A stretch of DNA of 64,000 bases from Polaromonas sp. 39-63-25. Lineage in GTDB: Bacteria > Pseudomonadota > Gammaproteobacteria > Burkholderiales > Burkholderiaceae_C. Positions 36,241 through 47,566 of this stretch are shown in pieces. The notes under the pieces are model-generated. The model did no database searches. It had not been told where the DNA came from and was given only the letters and a program-made list of their open reading frames with translations. Positions within the stretch are counted from its first letter, which is position 1, and every line of letters starts with the position of its first letter. The stretch lies in NCBI RefSeq assembly GCF_002278925.1, contig NZ_NCJH01000006.1:310001-374000 (forward strand), written 5' to 3'. The translations under genes were made by a program, and so were the position numbers.

Positions 36241-37313
36241 GTCGCCAGCTCCTCGCAGGCGGCCACCACGTCGGCGGTGGCATCTGTTTTTTGCATCTTT
36301 TTGGCCTGAAGCGCCCGCTGCAATAGCGCAGGCCGCTCTGTTTTCTGTAGCATGTCTGCCAGGAATCCGGGTGTCAGGTCGCGCTGCTGCACCAGCCAGC
36401 CGCCGCCGTTGTTCACGAGAAAGGCGGCGTTGGTGGTCTGGTGGTCGTCCACCGCAGCCGGAAACGGCACGAACAGCGCCGCGGCGCCTATCGCGGCAAT
36501 TTCGGTCACGGTGCTGGCACCGGCCCGGCAGACCACCAGGTCGGCCTCGGCGAAAGCACGGGCCGTGTCGTTGATGAAGGGCGTGAGTTCGGCCTGCACG
36601 CCGGCGGCGCGGTAGTTCTCGCGCAGCGCCTCGATTTGCCGGGCGCCACTCTGGTGAATGACCTGGGGTCGCTGTGCCTCGGGAATCAGGGCCAGGGCCT
36701 GCGGCACGATGCGGTTCAACGCCTGCGCGCCCAGGCTGCCACCGACCACCAGCAATTTCAGCGGGCCGCTGCGGCCCGCAAACCGGGCGGCCGGGTCGGG
36801 CTGCTGCGTGAAGGCCGGGCGCAGCGGGTTGCCCACCCATGTCGCATTTTTCAGCACATTCGGAAAAGCCGTGAACACCCGGTCGGCCACACCCGCCAGC
36901 ACCTTGTTGACCAGCCCGGCCACCGAGTTCTGCTCATGCAGCACCAGCGGCTTGCCCAGCAGCACACTCATCATGCCGGCCGGAAAGGCAATGTAGCCGC
37001 CCAGCCCGACGACCACGTCGGGCCTGACGCGGCGCACGACCGCAATGCTTTGCCAGAAAGCCTTGAGCAGGCGCAGCGGCAGCAAGGCCAGCGTGGCCAC
37101 CCCCTTGCCGCGCACACCCGAAAACTCGATGCTCTCGAAGGGAAAACCGCGCGGCGGCACGAGCTGGCTCTCCATGCTCGGATGGTCAGCCGTTCCCCGG
37201 CCGCCCAGCCAGTGCACGCGCCAGCCGCGCTCACGCAGCGCCTCGGCCACGGCCAGCCCGGGGAAAATGTGGCCGCCTGTGCCGCCGGCCATGATGAGAG
37301 CGCATTTGCTCAC
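36237..37313 (-). CDS. murG: UDP-GlcNAc--MurNAc-(pentapeptide) pyrophosphoryl-undecaprenol GlcNAc transferase
   Basis: Converts lipid I to lipid II on the cytoplasmic face of the inner membrane. The 358-residue GT28 enzyme has the glycine-rich loop [52 protein letters not shown] and the UDP-GlcNAc site [13 protein letters not shown]. Near the C-terminus, residues about 320-340 ([20 protein letters not shown]) are encoded by a copy of the dispersed 60-base repeat. It overlaps murC by four bases; 76 bases separate it from ftsW. Confidence 0.97.
   Translation of the reverse strand: MSKCALIMAGGTGGHIFPGLAVAEALRERGWRVHWLGGRGTADHPSMESQLVPPRGFPFESIEFSGVRGKGVATLALLPLRLLKAFWQSIAVVRRVRPDVVVGLGGYIAFPAGMMSVLLGKPLVLHEQNSVAGLVNKVLAGVADRVFTAFPNVLKNATWVGNPLRPAFTQQPDPAARFAGRSGPLKLLVVGGSLGAQALNRIVPQALALIPEAQRPQVIHQSGARQIEALRENYRAAGVQAELTPFINDTARAFAEADLVVCRAGASTVTEIAAIGAAALFVPFPAAVDDHQTTNAAFLVNNGGGWLVQQRDLTPGFLADMLQKTERPALLQRALQAKKMQKTDATADVVAACEELAT
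36292..36354 (-). repeat. Dispersed ~60-base repeat, copy 8 (3' part of murG)
   Basis: On the minus strand: ATGCTACAGAAAACAGAGC, CTGCGC, GGGCGCTTCAGGCC and AAAAAGATGC. It is translated in frame as MLQKTER... in the C-terminal helix region of MurG. Confidence 0.72.
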
Positions 37314-37389
37314 GGCCGCCCTCCCCGCATCAACGGCGCTGGCGCGCCGCAGCGCTGCGCGCTGAATCGATTGTGGTGAAACAGCTTAC

Positions 37390-38643
37390 TCACGCGCGGC
37401 CTCCGCGCATGAGTAACCTGTTTTCGTAATCGATGCGCAGGACAACCGCCAGCGAAATCAGATTCATCAAAATCGCCGAGCCACCGTAACTCATGAGCGG
37501 CAGGGTCAGCCCCTTGGTCGGCAAGGCGCCGAGGTTCACGCCCATGTTGATGAAGGCCTGGAAGCCTATCCAGATGCCCACACCCTGGGCCACCAGGCCG
37601 GCAAACAGGCGGTCCAGCGCAATCGACTGGCGGCCGATATGCATGATGCGGCGCGTCATCCACATGAAGGCACCGATCACGCAGAGAACACCCAGCAAGC
37701 CGAACTCCTCGCCGATCACCGCCAGCAGGAAGTCGGTGTGGGCTTCCGGCAGCCAGTGCAGTTTCTCGATGCTGCCGCCCAGGCCCACGCCGAAAATTTC
37801 GCCGCGCCCGAAGGCAATCAGCGAATGCGAGAGCTGGTAGCCCTTGCCCAGCGCGTATTTGTCGCTCCAGGGATCAAGGTAGGCAAAAATGCGCTCGCGG
37901 CGCCAGTCGCTGAGCATCACCATGAGCGCAAAGGCGATCACCACCACGGTGGCGATGACAAAAAACATGCGGGCGTTGACACCGCCGAGGAAAAGAATGC
38001 CCATCGCGATCACCGAAATGACCATGAAAGCGCCCATGTCAGGCTCGGCCAGCAACAGCAGGCCCACGATGCCGATGGCCACGGCCATGGGCATGACGGC
38101 GCGGAAAAAGCGCTCCTTGACCTCCATCTTGCGCACCATGTAGTCGGCGGCGTACAGCAGCACCGCAAACTTCGCGAGTTCCGAGGGCTGGAAGTTCATG
38201 AAACCCAGCGAGATCCAGCGGCGCGCGCCATTGACGCCCTTGCCGATGAAGGGGATCAGCACCAGCATCAGCAGCACCAGCGAGGCCACAAACAGCCAGG
38301 GTGCGATTTTTTCCCAGGTCGCCACCGGCACCTGGAAAGTCAGCAGGGCAACCGCAAAGGCCACCCCCAGCGACAGCGCATGGCGCAGCAGGAAGTGGGT
38401 GTGTGCATAACGCGAGAACTTCGGGTTGTCCGGCATGGCGATGGAGGCGGAGTACACCATGACCAGGCCCCAGACCAGCAGCGCCACCGTGACCCAGATC
38501 AGTGCCTGGTCCACGCCCGACATGCGGACCGGCGCCGACTCGGAACGCGAGTGGCGCTGGCCGCCCAGCCGGACCGGCAGGCCCTCGGGCGCGGCCCCGC
38601 CCAGACTGGAGAACCAGCCGGAAAGACGGGCAGCCACCGTCAT
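37390..38643 (-). CDS. ftsW: Lipid II polymerase FtsW
   Basis: SEDS-family septal peptidoglycan glycosyltransferase. The 417-residue product has an N-terminal 45-residue cytoplasmic region, about ten helices, and the family motifs [58 protein letters not shown] and [15 protein letters not shown]. The ATG at 38643 overlaps the murD stop (ATGA). Its pairing partner FtsI is in the same cluster. Confidence 0.97.
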   Translation of the reverse strand: MTVAARLSGWFSSLGGAAPEGLPVRLGGQRHSRSESAPVRMSGVDQALIWVTVALLVWGLVMVYSASIAMPDNPKFSRYAHTHFLLRHALSLGVAFAVALLTFQVPVATWEKIAPWLFVASLVLLMLVLIPFIGKGVNGARRWISLGFMNFQPSELAKFAVLLYAADYMVRKMEVKERFFRAVMPMAVAIGIVGLLLLAEPDMGAFMVISVIAMGILFLGGVNARMFFVIATVVVIAFALMVMLSDWRRERIFAYLDPWSDKYALGKGYQLSHSLIAFGRGEIFGVGLGGSIEKLHWLPEAHTDFLLAVIGEEFGLLGVLCVIGAFMWMTRRIMHIGRQSIALDRLFAGLVAQGVGIWIGFQAFINMGVNLGALPTKGLTLPLMSYGGSAILMNLISLAVVLRIDYENRLLMRGGRA

Positions 38644-40538
38644 GACACCACCCCCGCATCCTGCGCGAGCGCCTGGACGGCGTCGCAAAACACCTGGGCG
38701 CGATGCCCATAGTTGTCGAACATGTCAAAACTCGCGCAGGCCGGCGACATCAACACCGCATCGCCGGTTTGCGCCTGCCGGGCCGCCAGTTCTACGGCGC
38801 CCTGCATGGAATCCGCATCCAGCAGGGGCACGCCCGTGCCTTCCAGTGCAGCACGGATCAGGGGCGCATCGCGCCCGATCAGCACGACCGCCCTGGCATG
38901 CTGGCGCACGGGTCCGGCCAATGGAGAAAAGTCCTGCCCCTTGCCTTCGCCCCCGGCGATCAGCACCAGCTTGCGTTCGGCGCCCAGGCCGGTCAATGCC
39001 GCCACGGTGGCACCCACGTTGGTGCCCTTGCTGTCATCAAAGTATTCGACGTCGCGCACCACCGCCACCGGCGTCACGCGATGCGGCTCACCGGTGTATT
39101 CACGCAGGCCGTGCAGCATGGACGCCATGTTGCCGCCCACGGCGCCGGCCAGCGCCAGCGCGGCCAGCGCGTTGGTGGCGTTGTGGCGGCCACGGATGCG
39201 CAGGGCTTCGACCGGCATCAGGCGCTGGATGTACAGCACCACTTCTTCGTCCTTGCGGCGCTTGACGGTTTCGTCGGCCTCAGCAGCACGCACCAGCCAG
39301 GCCATGCCATTGACGGTTTCAATGCCATAGTCACCCGGTCGCTGCGGGGCCTCCAGCCCAAAACTCACATACTCGCGCCACTTCGGCTTTTGCAGCTTCA
39401 GGCGCACCGGCTCCGGCAGCATGGCCATCACCGCCGGATCATCCCGATTGAGCACCAGCAGGCCCTGGCTGCCGAAGATGCGTGCCTTGGCCGCGCCGTA
39501 GGCTTGCATGCTGCCGTGCCAGTCCAGATGGTCCTGCGTCAGGTTCAACACCGCGGCTGCGGTGGGCTCGAAGCCCTGCACGCCGTCGAGCTGGAAACTC
39601 GACAGCTCCAGCACCCAGACCTCGGGCAAGGTTCCCGCATCGAGGTGCCCGGCCAACATGTCCAGCAGGTTGGGGCCGATGTTGCCCGCCACTGCCACGG
39701 TCTTGCCGCCGTGGGCCACCAACTGGCCAGTGAGCGCCGTCGTGGTCGTCTTGCCGTTGGTCCCGGTGATCGCCAGTACCTGGGGGGCATAAGCGCGTTC
39801 GGCCTGCAGCTCACGCAATGCGCGGGCGAACAGGTCCAGTTCCCCGCCTGTCCACAAGCCGATGGCCTGTGCCGCCTGCCAGACCGGGGCAAACACCGCA
39901 GGCGACAGACCCGGGCTCTTGAAGACGGCGCGGATGTCCTTGCCCTCGACCAGACCGGACTCGAATGCGCCGGCGCGGAAATCGACCTGCGGCAACTCCG
40001 CTTGCAAGCTCGCCAGTTGAGGTGGTGTCTCGCGGGTATCGGCCACCGTCACACGCGCGCCCTGACGCACACACCAGCGGGCCATGGCCAGCCCGGAAGC
40101 GCCCAGCCCCAGGATGAGGACATGCTGGCCGTGCAGCGCCGACACCACCGTCTCGCCCGCGGGCTCGACGGCAGCAGGCGCCTCGTTTTCAGCATCACCC
40201 AGCACGGTTTCGTCCGTCGACGATGGCACTTGCACCACAGAGGGGATCGGCGTGGCCTGTTCCGGCGCACTCACCTCGGCAAACAATTGCGCGACAAAGG
40301 CAGCGGCATCACGCGCGGCCGTCAGGGTCTCGGGCAGGGGCCGTGCCCCCGCTTTGCCCGCCCCCCCGGTGCGGGCCAAGTCCGCTTCCGCCACCGGGGC
40401 TGGTGATGCCGACTCCACCAGGGGCATGGCATCCGGCGCCGACGCAGGCACCAGTCCGTGCGCCTGCGTCACCTCCACTGGAGGCTCTTCGGGCCCATCT
40501 GGCGCTTTGCCGGGGTTGGGGGATTCGTTGGTATTCAT
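38640..40538 (-). CDS. murD: UDP-N-acetylmuramoylalanine--D-glutamate ligase with long N-terminal extension
   Basis: Adds D-Glu to UDP-MurNAc-L-Ala. At 632 residues it is far longer than the usual 440-500. The extra part is residues 1-135, rich in Pro/Ala/Glu with a short helical piece ([18 protein letters not shown], about 72-89). The normal enzyme begins at about 136 with [20 protein letters not shown], followed by P-loop [34 protein letters not shown], the carbamylated-Lys region and [17 protein letters not shown]. The ATG at 40538 overlaps the mraY stop. The extension's role is unknown; it could be a protein-docking tail. Confidence 0.93.
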   Translation of the reverse strand: MNTNESPNPGKAPDGPEEPPVEVTQAHGLVPASAPDAMPLVESASPAPVAEADLARTGGAGKAGARPLPETLTAARDAAAFVAQLFAEVSAPEQATPIPSVVQVPSSTDETVLGDAENEAPAAVEPAGETVVSALHGQHVLILGLGASGLAMARWCVRQGARVTVADTRETPPQLASLQAELPQVDFRAGAFESGLVEGKDIRAVFKSPGLSPAVFAPVWQAAQAIGLWTGGELDLFARALRELQAERAYAPQVLAITGTNGKTTTTALTGQLVAHGGKTVAVAGNIGPNLLDMLAGHLDAGTLPEVWVLELSSFQLDGVQGFEPTAAAVLNLTQDHLDWHGSMQAYGAAKARIFGSQGLLVLNRDDPAVMAMLPEPVRLKLQKPKWREYVSFGLEAPQRPGDYGIETVNGMAWLVRAAEADETVKRRKDEEVVLYIQRLMPVEALRIRGRHNATNALAALALAGAVGGNMASMLHGLREYTGEPHRVTPVAVVRDVEYFDDSKGTNVGATVAALTGLGAERKLVLIAGGEGKGQDFSPLAGPVRQHARAVVLIGRDAPLIRAALEGTGVPLLDADSMQGAVELAARQAQTGDAVLMSPACASFDMFDNYGHRAQVFCDAVQALAQDAGVVS

Positions 40539-41713
40539 CGCAGTTTCAACGTCGACAGGCCAACCAGGCACAGCAGCATGGTGATGATCCAGAAACGCAC
40601 GACCACCTGCGTTTCCTTCCAGCCGCTTTTCTCGAAATGATGGTGCAGGGGCGCCATCCGGAACAGCCGCCGGCCTTCACCAAAACGCCTGCGGGTGTAT
40701 TTGAAATAGATCACCTGCAGCATCACTGACATGGCTTCGACAACAAAGATGCCGCCCATGATGGCCAGCACGATTTCCTGGCGCACGATGACCGCAATCG
40801 TTCCCAGCGCGGCGCCCAGCGCCAGCGCGCCCACGTCGCCCATGAAGACCTGCGCGGGATGGGTGTTGAACCACAGGAAGGCGAGGCCGGCACCGGCCAT
40901 GGCCGAGCAGAAAATCAGCAACTCGCCCGCACCCGGGATGTGCGGGAAAAACAGGTACTTCGAATAGACGGCACTGCCCGTTACATAGGCAAACACGCCG
41001 AGCGCCGAGCCAACCATCACGACCGGCATGATCGCCAGACCGTCCAGCCCGTCGGTCAGGTTCACGGCATTGCTGGAACCGACAATCACGAGGTAGGTGA
41101 GCAGCACAAAACCAAACACGCCGAGCGGGTAACTGATTTCCTTGAAGAAAGGCAGCTGCAGCCCGGCCTTGGGCGGCAGGTTCACGTCAAAACCGGACTG
41201 CACCCAGCTCATGAACAGCTCCAGCACCCGCAGGTTGGAGCTTTCCGAAATGCTGAATACCAGGTACAACGCGGCGAGCAGGCCGATCACCGATTGCCAG
41301 AAGTATTTTTCCCGCGAGCGCATGCCTTCGGGATCCTTGTGCACCACCTTGCGCCAGTCGTCGGCCCAGCCGATGGCGCCAAACCCGAGCGTGACGATCA
41401 GCACAATCCAGACAAAACGGTTGCTCAGGTCAAACCACAGCAGCGTGGAAATGCCGATGGCCAGCAGGATCAGGACGCCGCCCATGGTCGGCGTGCCGCT
41501 CTTGCTCAGGTGGGTCTGCATCGCATATTCGCGGATAGGCTGACCGATCTTGAGGCTGATCAGACGGCGAATCACATAAGGGCCGGCAATCAAACCGATC
41601 AGCAAGGCGGTCATGGCGGCCATCACCGCGCGAAACGTCAGGTACTGGAACACGCGGAAGTAGCCAAATTCCGGCGAGATGGTCTGCAGCCACTGGGCCA
41701 GGCTAAGCAGCAT
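40535..41713 (-). CDS. mraY: Phospho-N-acetylmuramoyl-pentapeptide transferase
   Basis: Integral membrane enzyme transferring phospho-MurNAc-pentapeptide to undecaprenyl phosphate to give lipid I. The 392-residue product has about ten helices and the signatures [71 protein letters not shown] and the His-rich loop [15 protein letters not shown]. Its start overlaps the murF 3' end by 11 bases. Confidence 0.97.
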   Translation of the reverse strand: MLLSLAQWLQTISPEFGYFRVFQYLTFRAVMAAMTALLIGLIAGPYVIRRLISLKIGQPIREYAMQTHLSKSGTPTMGGVLILLAIGISTLLWFDLSNRFVWIVLIVTLGFGAIGWADDWRKVVHKDPEGMRSREKYFWQSVIGLLAALYLVFSISESSNLRVLELFMSWVQSGFDVNLPPKAGLQLPFFKEISYPLGVFGFVLLTYLVIVGSSNAVNLTDGLDGLAIMPVVMVGSALGVFAYVTGSAVYSKYLFFPHIPGAGELLIFCSAMAGAGLAFLWFNTHPAQVFMGDVGALALGAALGTIAVIVRQEIVLAIMGGIFVVEAMSVMLQVIYFKYTRRRFGEGRRLFRMAPLHHHFEKSGWKETQVVVRFWIITMLLCLVGLSTLKLR

Positions 41714-43094
41714 GGGGCTTCTCCTCTTTTTGTTGTTGTGCGTCGGCCGCGATGGCCTGGACCACGCGCTCCATCTTCATGAAGCGTGAACCCTTGACCA
41801 GCACGCTGGACACGCCCGGCAAGGCAGCCATCACGGCGGCCTTCAGGGCCTCGATGTCGTCGCCGAAATGCCGGCCGCCGCCGAAGGCGCTGGCAGCGTC
41901 GGCGGACTGCGCGCCCAGCGTGAACACCTGCTCGATGCCGCGCTCACGCGCATGGGCACCGACCTCGACATGGAAAGCCGGCCCCTGATCGCCGACCTCG
42001 CCCATGTCGCCCAGCACCAGCAGGCGCGGCCCGGGCAGTTCGGCCAGCACGTCGATGGCCGCACGCACGGAATCCGGGTTGGCGTTGTAGCTGTCGTCGA
42101 TCAGCGTGAGGGCGTGGCCCGCCGCCTGGAGCTGGAGGGCGCGCGAGCGGCCCTTGACCGGGACAAACGCCGACAGCCCGGCAGAAATGGCCGCCAGCGG
42201 CGCGCCGGCCGCCAGGGCACAGGCGGTGGCGGCCAGGGCATTTTTGACATTGTGCCGGCCGGCGATCTGCAGCGAAAAGTCGAGATCGCCCTGCGGCGTG
42301 CCGGCCAACACCCGCCAGGCGCCGCCCAGCCATTGCGCGGTGCCGGTGACGTCGGCCTCGCCCGACTCGGCAAAGGTCAGCACCGCGCGGGACCCGGCGA
42401 GTTCCCGCCACAGTGGTGTGTACAGCTCGTCGGCCGGAAACACCGCGACGCCCGAGGCCGGCAGCGCCGCGATGACCGCGCCGTTTTCGCGGGCGACGGC
42501 TTCCACCGTAGCCATGAACTCCAGGTGTTCGCGCTGCGCATTGTTGACCAACGCCACGGTGGGCCGCGTCATGGCGGCGAGGCTGGCTATTTCACCGGGG
42601 TGGTTCATGCCCAGTTCGACCACGCCGGCCTGGTGGGTGGTACGCAGACGCAGCAGCGTCAAGGGCACGCCGATGTCGTTGTTGAAGTTTCCTTCGGTCG
42701 CAAAAGCACCGCCCTGCTTCCACGCGCGCAGGATGGACGCCACCATTTGCGTGACCGTGGTCTTGCCATTGCTGCCGGTCACGGCGATCAGCGGCAGGCT
42801 GAACTGCGCGCGCCAGCCTGCGGCAAGCTGGCCCAGCGCCTGCTTCGAATCGGCCACCAGCAGGCCGGGGAGTTCGGCACTCAGGCCATGCTGCGCCAGG
42901 GCCGCCACCGCGCCAGCGCTTTTCGCCTGCGCCAGAAAATCATGAGCATCAAAGCGTTCACCCTGGAGCGCCACAAACAGGTCGCCGGGCTGCAGACTGC
43001 GCGTGTCCGTGTGCACGCGCTGGAACCGCAGGGTGCCGTCGCCCACCAGCCGGGCAGACGGCAACCACTGCAGGGCCTGTTGCAGGGTCATCAT
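41703..43094 (-). CDS. murF: UDP-MurNAc-tripeptide--D-Ala-D-Ala ligase
   Basis: Adds the D-Ala-D-Ala made by DdlB. The 463-residue product has the N-terminal domain around [21 protein letters not shown]-loop [19 protein letters not shown], the domain-two motif [26 protein letters not shown] and [15 protein letters not shown]. The C-terminal tail is Gln/Lys/Glu-rich and overlaps mraY. It overlaps murE by four bases. Confidence 0.97.
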   Translation of the reverse strand: MMTLQQALQWLPSARLVGDGTLRFQRVHTDTRSLQPGDLFVALQGERFDAHDFLAQAKSAGAVAALAQHGLSAELPGLLVADSKQALGQLAAGWRAQFSLPLIAVTGSNGKTTVTQMVASILRAWKQGGAFATEGNFNNDIGVPLTLLRLRTTHQAGVVELGMNHPGEIASLAAMTRPTVALVNNAQREHLEFMATVEAVARENGAVIAALPASGVAVFPADELYTPLWRELAGSRAVLTFAESGEADVTGTAQWLGGAWRVLAGTPQGDLDFSLQIAGRHNVKNALAATACALAAGAPLAAISAGLSAFVPVKGRSRALQLQAAGHALTLIDDSYNANPDSVRAAIDVLAELPGPRLLVLGDMGEVGDQGPAFHVEVGAHARERGIEQVFTLGAQSADAASAFGGGRHFGDDIEALKAAVMAALPGVSSVLVKGSRFMKMERVVQAIAADAQQQKEEKPHAA

Positions 43095-44587
43095 GCGAGG
43101 CCTCCCGGCGCGGCATGGCGGCTCGCACCCTGATCCAGCGCCGCTTCGGCCTGCGCCTTGTCGGAGAACGGCAGCTTGATACCCGCGGTTTCCTGGTAAC
43201 TTTCATGGCCCTTGCCGGCAATCAGGACCACGTCGCCGGCCTGCGCCTGGCCCACCGCATGGGCGATCGCCCGGGCGCGGTCTGCCTGAACCTGCACCGC
43301 ATCGCGGCGGGCAAATCCCTGCAGGATCTGGCTGATGATGGCGTCGGGGTTTTCGCTGCGCGGGTTGTCACTGGTCACCACCACCCTGTCCGACCCTTTT
43401 TCCGCCGCTGCCGCCATCAGCGGCCGCTTGCCGGCATCACGCTCACCGCCGCAGCCAAAAACGCACCAGAGCTGTCCGGAACGTCCGCTGGCCAGTGGCC
43501 GCAGCGCGCCCAGCACCTTCTCGAGCGCATCGGGGGTGTGGGCATAGTCCACCACCACCAGGGGCCGGCCCGGCACCGCAATCGAGTCCATGCGCCCGGG
43601 CACCGGCGACAGGTGAGCGCAGGCTTCGACCACATCCGACAAAGGCAGTCCAAGCGCGCGCAAGGCCGCCATCACACCCAGCAGGTTGGACACGTTGTAC
43701 TGCCCGACCAGCGTGGTCGAGAGCCGATGCCGTTCATTACCCTCCACCACATCAAAGCCCAGAAAATCCAGGCCGTGGTGGATGGCCTGGGCCTGCAGGC
43801 GCGCAGGCGCCAGGCAGGACACCGTCCAGACGTCGAGACCCGATTCGCGCAGGGTCGCAGCCAGCGCCGCCCCGTGCGGATCATCAATGTTGATCACCGC
43901 CGCCTTCAGGCCGGCCCAGCCAAACAGCCGGGCCTTGGCGTCCCAGTAGGCTTGCATGGTCTGGTGGTAGTCGAGGTGGTCCTGGGTGAAATTCGTGAAA
44001 ATCGCCACGCGGATGTCGGTGGCGTCCAGCCGGTGCTCGGCAATGCCGATCGACGATGCCTCCAGCGCACACGCTGAAAAACCGTCGTCGACCCAGCGCC
44101 TGAGCTGCTGCTGCAGCAGCACCGGATCGGGCGTCGTCAGGCCGTTGAACACCATGGCTTCGGGCTGTCCGATGCCCAGCGTGCCGACCACGCCGCAGCG
44201 CCGGCCCAGCTTGCCCAGGGCCTGGGCCAGCCACCAGGCGGTCGAGGTCTTGCCGTTGGTGCCGGTCACGGCCAGCACGTCCAGCTTTTTGCTCGGGTGC
44301 TCGAAATAGGCCGCGGCTATCGGTGCTGTCGCGGTTTTCAGGCCGCTGTAGGCCGCGACACGGCTGTCGCTGAAGGCATAGGCCTCCGCTCCGGCCTGCT
44401 CCACCAGGCAGGCCTGCGCACCTGCGGCCAGAACGTCCGCCACGTACTTGCGCGCGTCGGTGGCCGCACCTGGCCAGGCAATAAAACCATCCCCGGCACC
44501 GACCTTGCGGCTGTCGGTCCAGAGACTGCCGCTCACGCGCTGGTGCAACCAGTGCGCGGCCTGCTCGGGGGTGTGCAGCCGCTCCAT
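43091..44587 (-). CDS. murE: UDP-MurNAc-L-Ala-D-Glu--meso-DAP ligase
   Basis: Adds meso-diaminopimelate. The 498-residue product has SRKVGAGDGFIAWPGAATDA, P-loop AVTGTNGKTSTAWWLAQAL, FTNFTQDHLDYHQTM, VVVDYAHTPDALEKVL and the amino-acid-specificity motif SDNPRSENPDAII. DNPR marks the meso-DAP rather than the Lys enzyme, agreeing with mpl and dapF in the same window. Its start shares one base with the ftsI stop. Confidence 0.97.
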   Translation of the reverse strand: MERLHTPEQAAHWLHQRVSGSLWTDSRKVGAGDGFIAWPGAATDARKYVADVLAAGAQACLVEQAGAEAYAFSDSRVAAYSGLKTATAPIAAAYFEHPSKKLDVLAVTGTNGKTSTAWWLAQALGKLGRRCGVVGTLGIGQPEAMVFNGLTTPDPVLLQQQLRRWVDDGFSACALEASSIGIAEHRLDATDIRVAIFTNFTQDHLDYHQTMQAYWDAKARLFGWAGLKAAVINIDDPHGAALAATLRESGLDVWTVSCLAPARLQAQAIHHGLDFLGFDVVEGNERHRLSTTLVGQYNVSNLLGVMAALRALGLPLSDVVEACAHLSPVPGRMDSIAVPGRPLVVVDYAHTPDALEKVLGALRPLASGRSGQLWCVFGCGGERDAGKRPLMAAAAEKGSDRVVVTSDNPRSENPDAIISQILQGFARRDAVQVQADRARAIAHAVGQAQAGDVVLIAGKGHESYQETAGIKLPFSDKAQAEAALDQGASRHAAPGGLA

Positions 44588-46320
44588 CAGAACGACTCCT
44601 CCACCGGGTTGGTCACGATCTGCGGTTTAACGGCCATGTCGGGCGGCAGGCCCAGCATGCGCAGCGTCTGCTGCACGGTCTCGCTGAAAACAGGCGCCGC
44701 GACATCGCCGCCAAAATATTTGCCGTTGCTGGGCTCGTCAATCATCACTGCGACGACAATGCGCGGCTTTTCCGTCGGTGCAATGCCGACAAAAAATCCG
44801 CGGTACTTCTTGTCGGCGTAACCCTTGCCCTCCTGCTTGTGCGCGGTGCCGGTTTTCCCGCCCACTGAGTAACCCATGGTCTGTGCCTTGTGCGCGGTGC
44901 CGCCAGGCCCCGTGACCATGTGCAACATGTTGCGCATGGCCAGGGCATTTTTTTCACTGATCACGCGCACCCCGACGGCGGGATCGGCACTCTTGAGCAT
45001 GCTCACCGGCACCAGGTCGCCATCACGTGCAAACACGCTGTAGGCGTGCGCAAGCTGGAACAGCGAGGTGGACAGGCCGTAGCCATAACTCATGGTGGCC
45101 TGTTCGATGGGCCGCCAGGTCTTGTAGGCGCGCAGCCGGCCGCTGACGGCGCCCGGAAAAGGCACTTGCGGCTTCTGCCCGAAACCGACCTGGGTGAACA
45201 TCTCCCACATCTCGCGCGGCTGCATCTGCATCGCCATCTTGACCGTGCCGACGTTGCTGGACTTCTGGATCACCTGATTGACCGTGAGCAGCCCTTGCGG
45301 GTGCGCATCCGAGATGGTCGAACCGCCAATCGTCAGGCGGCCCGGCGCGGTCTGGATCTGCGTCTCCGGACGGACGAGGCCTTTTTGCAGCGCCAGCGCC
45401 ACGACAAAAGGCTTCATGGTCGAGCCGGGCTCGAACGTGTCGGTCAGTGCGCGGTTTCTCAATTGCGCTCCGCTCAGGCTCTGGCGCTTGTCGGGAGAAA
45501 AGCTGGGGTAGTTGGCCAGGGCCAGCACCTCGCCGCTGATGCTGTCGAGCACCACCACGCTGCCGGCCTTGGCCTTGTGGGTCAGCACCGCGTCACGCAG
45601 CTTCTGGTAGGCAAAAAACTGGATCTTGCTGTCGATGGACAGCTGCAGGTCCTTGCCGTCCACCGGCGGCACCTGTTCGCGCACGTCTTCCACGACACGA
45701 CCCAGGCGGTCCTTGATCACCCGGCGCGAGCCGGCGTGGCCGGCCAGGTCCTTGTTGAACGCCAGCTCCATGCCCTCCTGGCCCCGGTCCTCCACATTGG
45801 TGAAACCCACCACATGGGCAGCGGCTTCACCTTCCGGGTATTCGCGCCTGTATTCCTTGCGCTGGTAGATGCCCTTGATGCCGAGTGCATGTATTTTTTC
45901 GCCGACAGACGCATCCACCTGCCGCTTGATCCAGACAAAACTCTTGTCCTCGTTCGACAGCTTTTTGTTGAGCTCGGCCACGGGCATCTGCAGCAGCCTG
46001 GCCAGCTCGGCGAGCTGGGCCTTGCTGCCGTCGACGTCTTCAGGGATGGCCCAGATGCTGGGCGCGGGCACGCTGGACGCGAGGATCAGGCCGTTGCGGT
46101 CCAGAATGCGTCCGCGATTGGCCGGCAGCTCCAGCGTGCGGGCAAAACGCACTTCGCCCTGGCGCTGAAAAAAATCGTTGCCGACCACCTGCACATAGGC
46201 GGCGCGGCCGGCCAGACCGGCAAAGGCCAGCGCAATGCCGGCCACGATCAGCTTGCTGCGCCAGACCGGCGTCTTGCTGGCCAGCAGGGGGCTGGAGGTG
46301 TAACGCACGCTCCTGCTCAT
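44587..46320 (-). CDS. ftsI: Septal peptidoglycan transpeptidase FtsI (PBP3)
   Basis: Class B penicillin-binding protein that cross-links septal peptidoglycan with FtsW. The 577-residue product has one N-terminal transmembrane anchor (about residues 25-45), the pedestal domain with RGRILDRNGLILASSVPAPS, and the transpeptidase domain with the catalytic SxxK in EPGSTMKPFVVALAL, SxN in KSSNVGTVKM and KTG in GGKTGTAHKQEG. It overlaps ftsL by four bases. Confidence 0.97.
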   Translation of the reverse strand: MSRSVRYTSSPLLASKTPVWRSKLIVAGIALAFAGLAGRAAYVQVVGNDFFQRQGEVRFARTLELPANRGRILDRNGLILASSVPAPSIWAIPEDVDGSKAQLAELARLLQMPVAELNKKLSNEDKSFVWIKRQVDASVGEKIHALGIKGIYQRKEYRREYPEGEAAAHVVGFTNVEDRGQEGMELAFNKDLAGHAGSRRVIKDRLGRVVEDVREQVPPVDGKDLQLSIDSKIQFFAYQKLRDAVLTHKAKAGSVVVLDSISGEVLALANYPSFSPDKRQSLSGAQLRNRALTDTFEPGSTMKPFVVALALQKGLVRPETQIQTAPGRLTIGGSTISDAHPQGLLTVNQVIQKSSNVGTVKMAMQMQPREMWEMFTQVGFGQKPQVPFPGAVSGRLRAYKTWRPIEQATMSYGYGLSTSLFQLAHAYSVFARDGDLVPVSMLKSADPAVGVRVISEKNALAMRNMLHMVTGPGGTAHKAQTMGYSVGGKTGTAHKQEGKGYADKKYRGFFVGIAPTEKPRIVVAVMIDEPSNGKYFGGDVAAPVFSETVQQTLRMLGLPPDMAVKPQIVTNPVEESF

Positions 46321-46607
46321 GGCGGGCTCCCGTCCACTGCTGCGTTCTTGTAGGTCACGTACTGCGTGATGGCCGGTGTGGCCGAGCGCATCTGCAGGCG
46401 CTCCCTGGAAATCTGTTCCACCCGCAGCGGCGTGGCCTGTGCGCGCTTTTCAACCTGCAGGCGCTCCTTGTCAGACTCGAGCTGGCGGCTGAGTGCCGTC
46501 GTTTTTTCGAGCTCGACAAACAGCCGGCGCGATTCGTACTGCGTGCGCACCAGGTACAGCGCGCTGACCAGTACAGCCACCAGCAGGACCAGATTCAGGC
46601 GTGTCAT
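46317..46607 (-). CDS. ftsL: Cell division protein FtsL
   Basis: Small bitopic divisome protein (96 residues) that forms a complex with FtsB and FtsQ and activates FtsWI. One transmembrane helix ([17 protein letters not shown], about residues 4-20) is followed by a periplasmic coiled coil ([20 protein letters not shown]). Position between rsmH and ftsI, with four-base overlaps on both sides, secures the call despite low sequence conservation in this family. Confidence 0.94.
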   Translation of the reverse strand: MTRLNLVLLVAVLVSALYLVRTQYESRRLFVELEKTTALSRQLESDKERLQVEKRAQATPLRVEQISRERLQMRSATPAITQYVTYKNAAVDGSPP

Positions 46608-47557
46608 GCTGAGAACCCAGGGTAACGCTGAGTGCTCACCTGAACCGGCACCTCGGTCCTTTCGGCGACGCGCATCACGGCGCTGCGCGAGCGCGGGTTG
46701 GCCGCCACTTCGTCGGCGCCAGGTTTGACACGTTCCAGCGCCTTGAGCCGCATGGCCTTGGGCGCAGCAAAGGGCGCGCGGCGGTCGAACACCTCGCGCG
46801 AATGTTCGGCGATGAATTGCTTGACGATGCGGTCTTCCAGCGAATGGAAACTGATCACCACCAAACGTCCTCCCGGTTGCAGTACTTTGAGCGAGGCCTC
46901 TAGCGCCTGTTGCAGCTCTTCAAGCTCGGCATTGATGAAAATCCGAAAAGCCTGAAATGTGCGCGTTGCAGGGTCCTTGCCCGGCTCGCGGGTTTTGACC
47001 GCGCCAGCCACGACCTCGGCCAGTTCAGCGGTGGTTGCAATAAGGCCCCGTTCCTGTCGGCGACGATCAATCGCCTTTGCGATCTGCCCAGCAAACCGTT
47101 CTTCGCCATATTCACGAATGACCTCCGCTATGGTGTCCGTCTCTGCATCGGCCAGCCACTCGGCCACGCTCTGGCCGCGCGTGCTGTCCATGCGCATGTC
47201 CAGCGGCCCGTCGCCGCGGAAGGAAAACCCGCGCGCCGGATTGTCGATCTGCGGCGAGCTGATGCCCAGGTCCAGCAGGATGCCCGCCGCACTGCCCGCC
47301 GGCATTTCGCCCAGATGACTGAAGGCCTGGTGGCGGATGGCAAAACGCGGGTCCGCGATGGTCTTCGCCTCGGCAATGGCCTCCGGGTCCTTGTCGAAGG
47401 CGGTGAGCCGCCCCAGCTCGGACAGCTGCGAAAGAATGAGGCGCGAGTGCCCGCCGCGCCCGAAGGTCGCGTCGATGTAATGCCCGTCCGGGTTGATCTG
47501 AAGCGCTGCGACTGCTTCGTTCAACAAGACGGTGCGGTGTGTCCATGTGTCTTGCAC
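46604..47557 (-). CDS. rsmH: 16S rRNA (cytosine(1402)-N(4))-methyltransferase
   Basis: Methylates N4 of C1402 in the ribosomal P-site. The 317-residue product has [20 protein letters not shown], the SAM loop [50 protein letters not shown] and [17 protein letters not shown] motif ([12 protein letters not shown]). It lies nine bases after mraZ and overlaps ftsL by four bases, the standard start of the dcw cluster. Confidence 0.97.
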   Translation of the reverse strand: MQDTWTHRTVLLNEAVAALQINPDGHYIDATFGRGGHSRLILSQLSELGRLTAFDKDPEAIAEAKTIADPRFAIRHQAFSHLGEMPAGSAAGILLDLGISSPQIDNPARGFSFRGDGPLDMRMDSTRGQSVAEWLADAETDTIAEVIREYGEERFAGQIAKAIDRRRQERGLIATTAELAEVVAGAVKTREPGKDPATRTFQAFRIFINAELEELQQALEASLKVLQPGGRLVVISFHSLEDRIVKQFIAEHSREVFDRRAPFAAPKAMRLKALERVKPGADEVAANPRSRSAVMRVAERTEVPVQVSTQRYPGFSA

Positions 47558-47566
47558 CGTCGTCTT

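Noticed and set aside
34807..36840. murC read as a 677-residue protein from an upstream start
   Set aside because: The extra 200 residues overlap murG in another frame and are Arg/Gly/Pro-rich shadow sequence; the ATGA overlap at 36237-36240 marks the real start.
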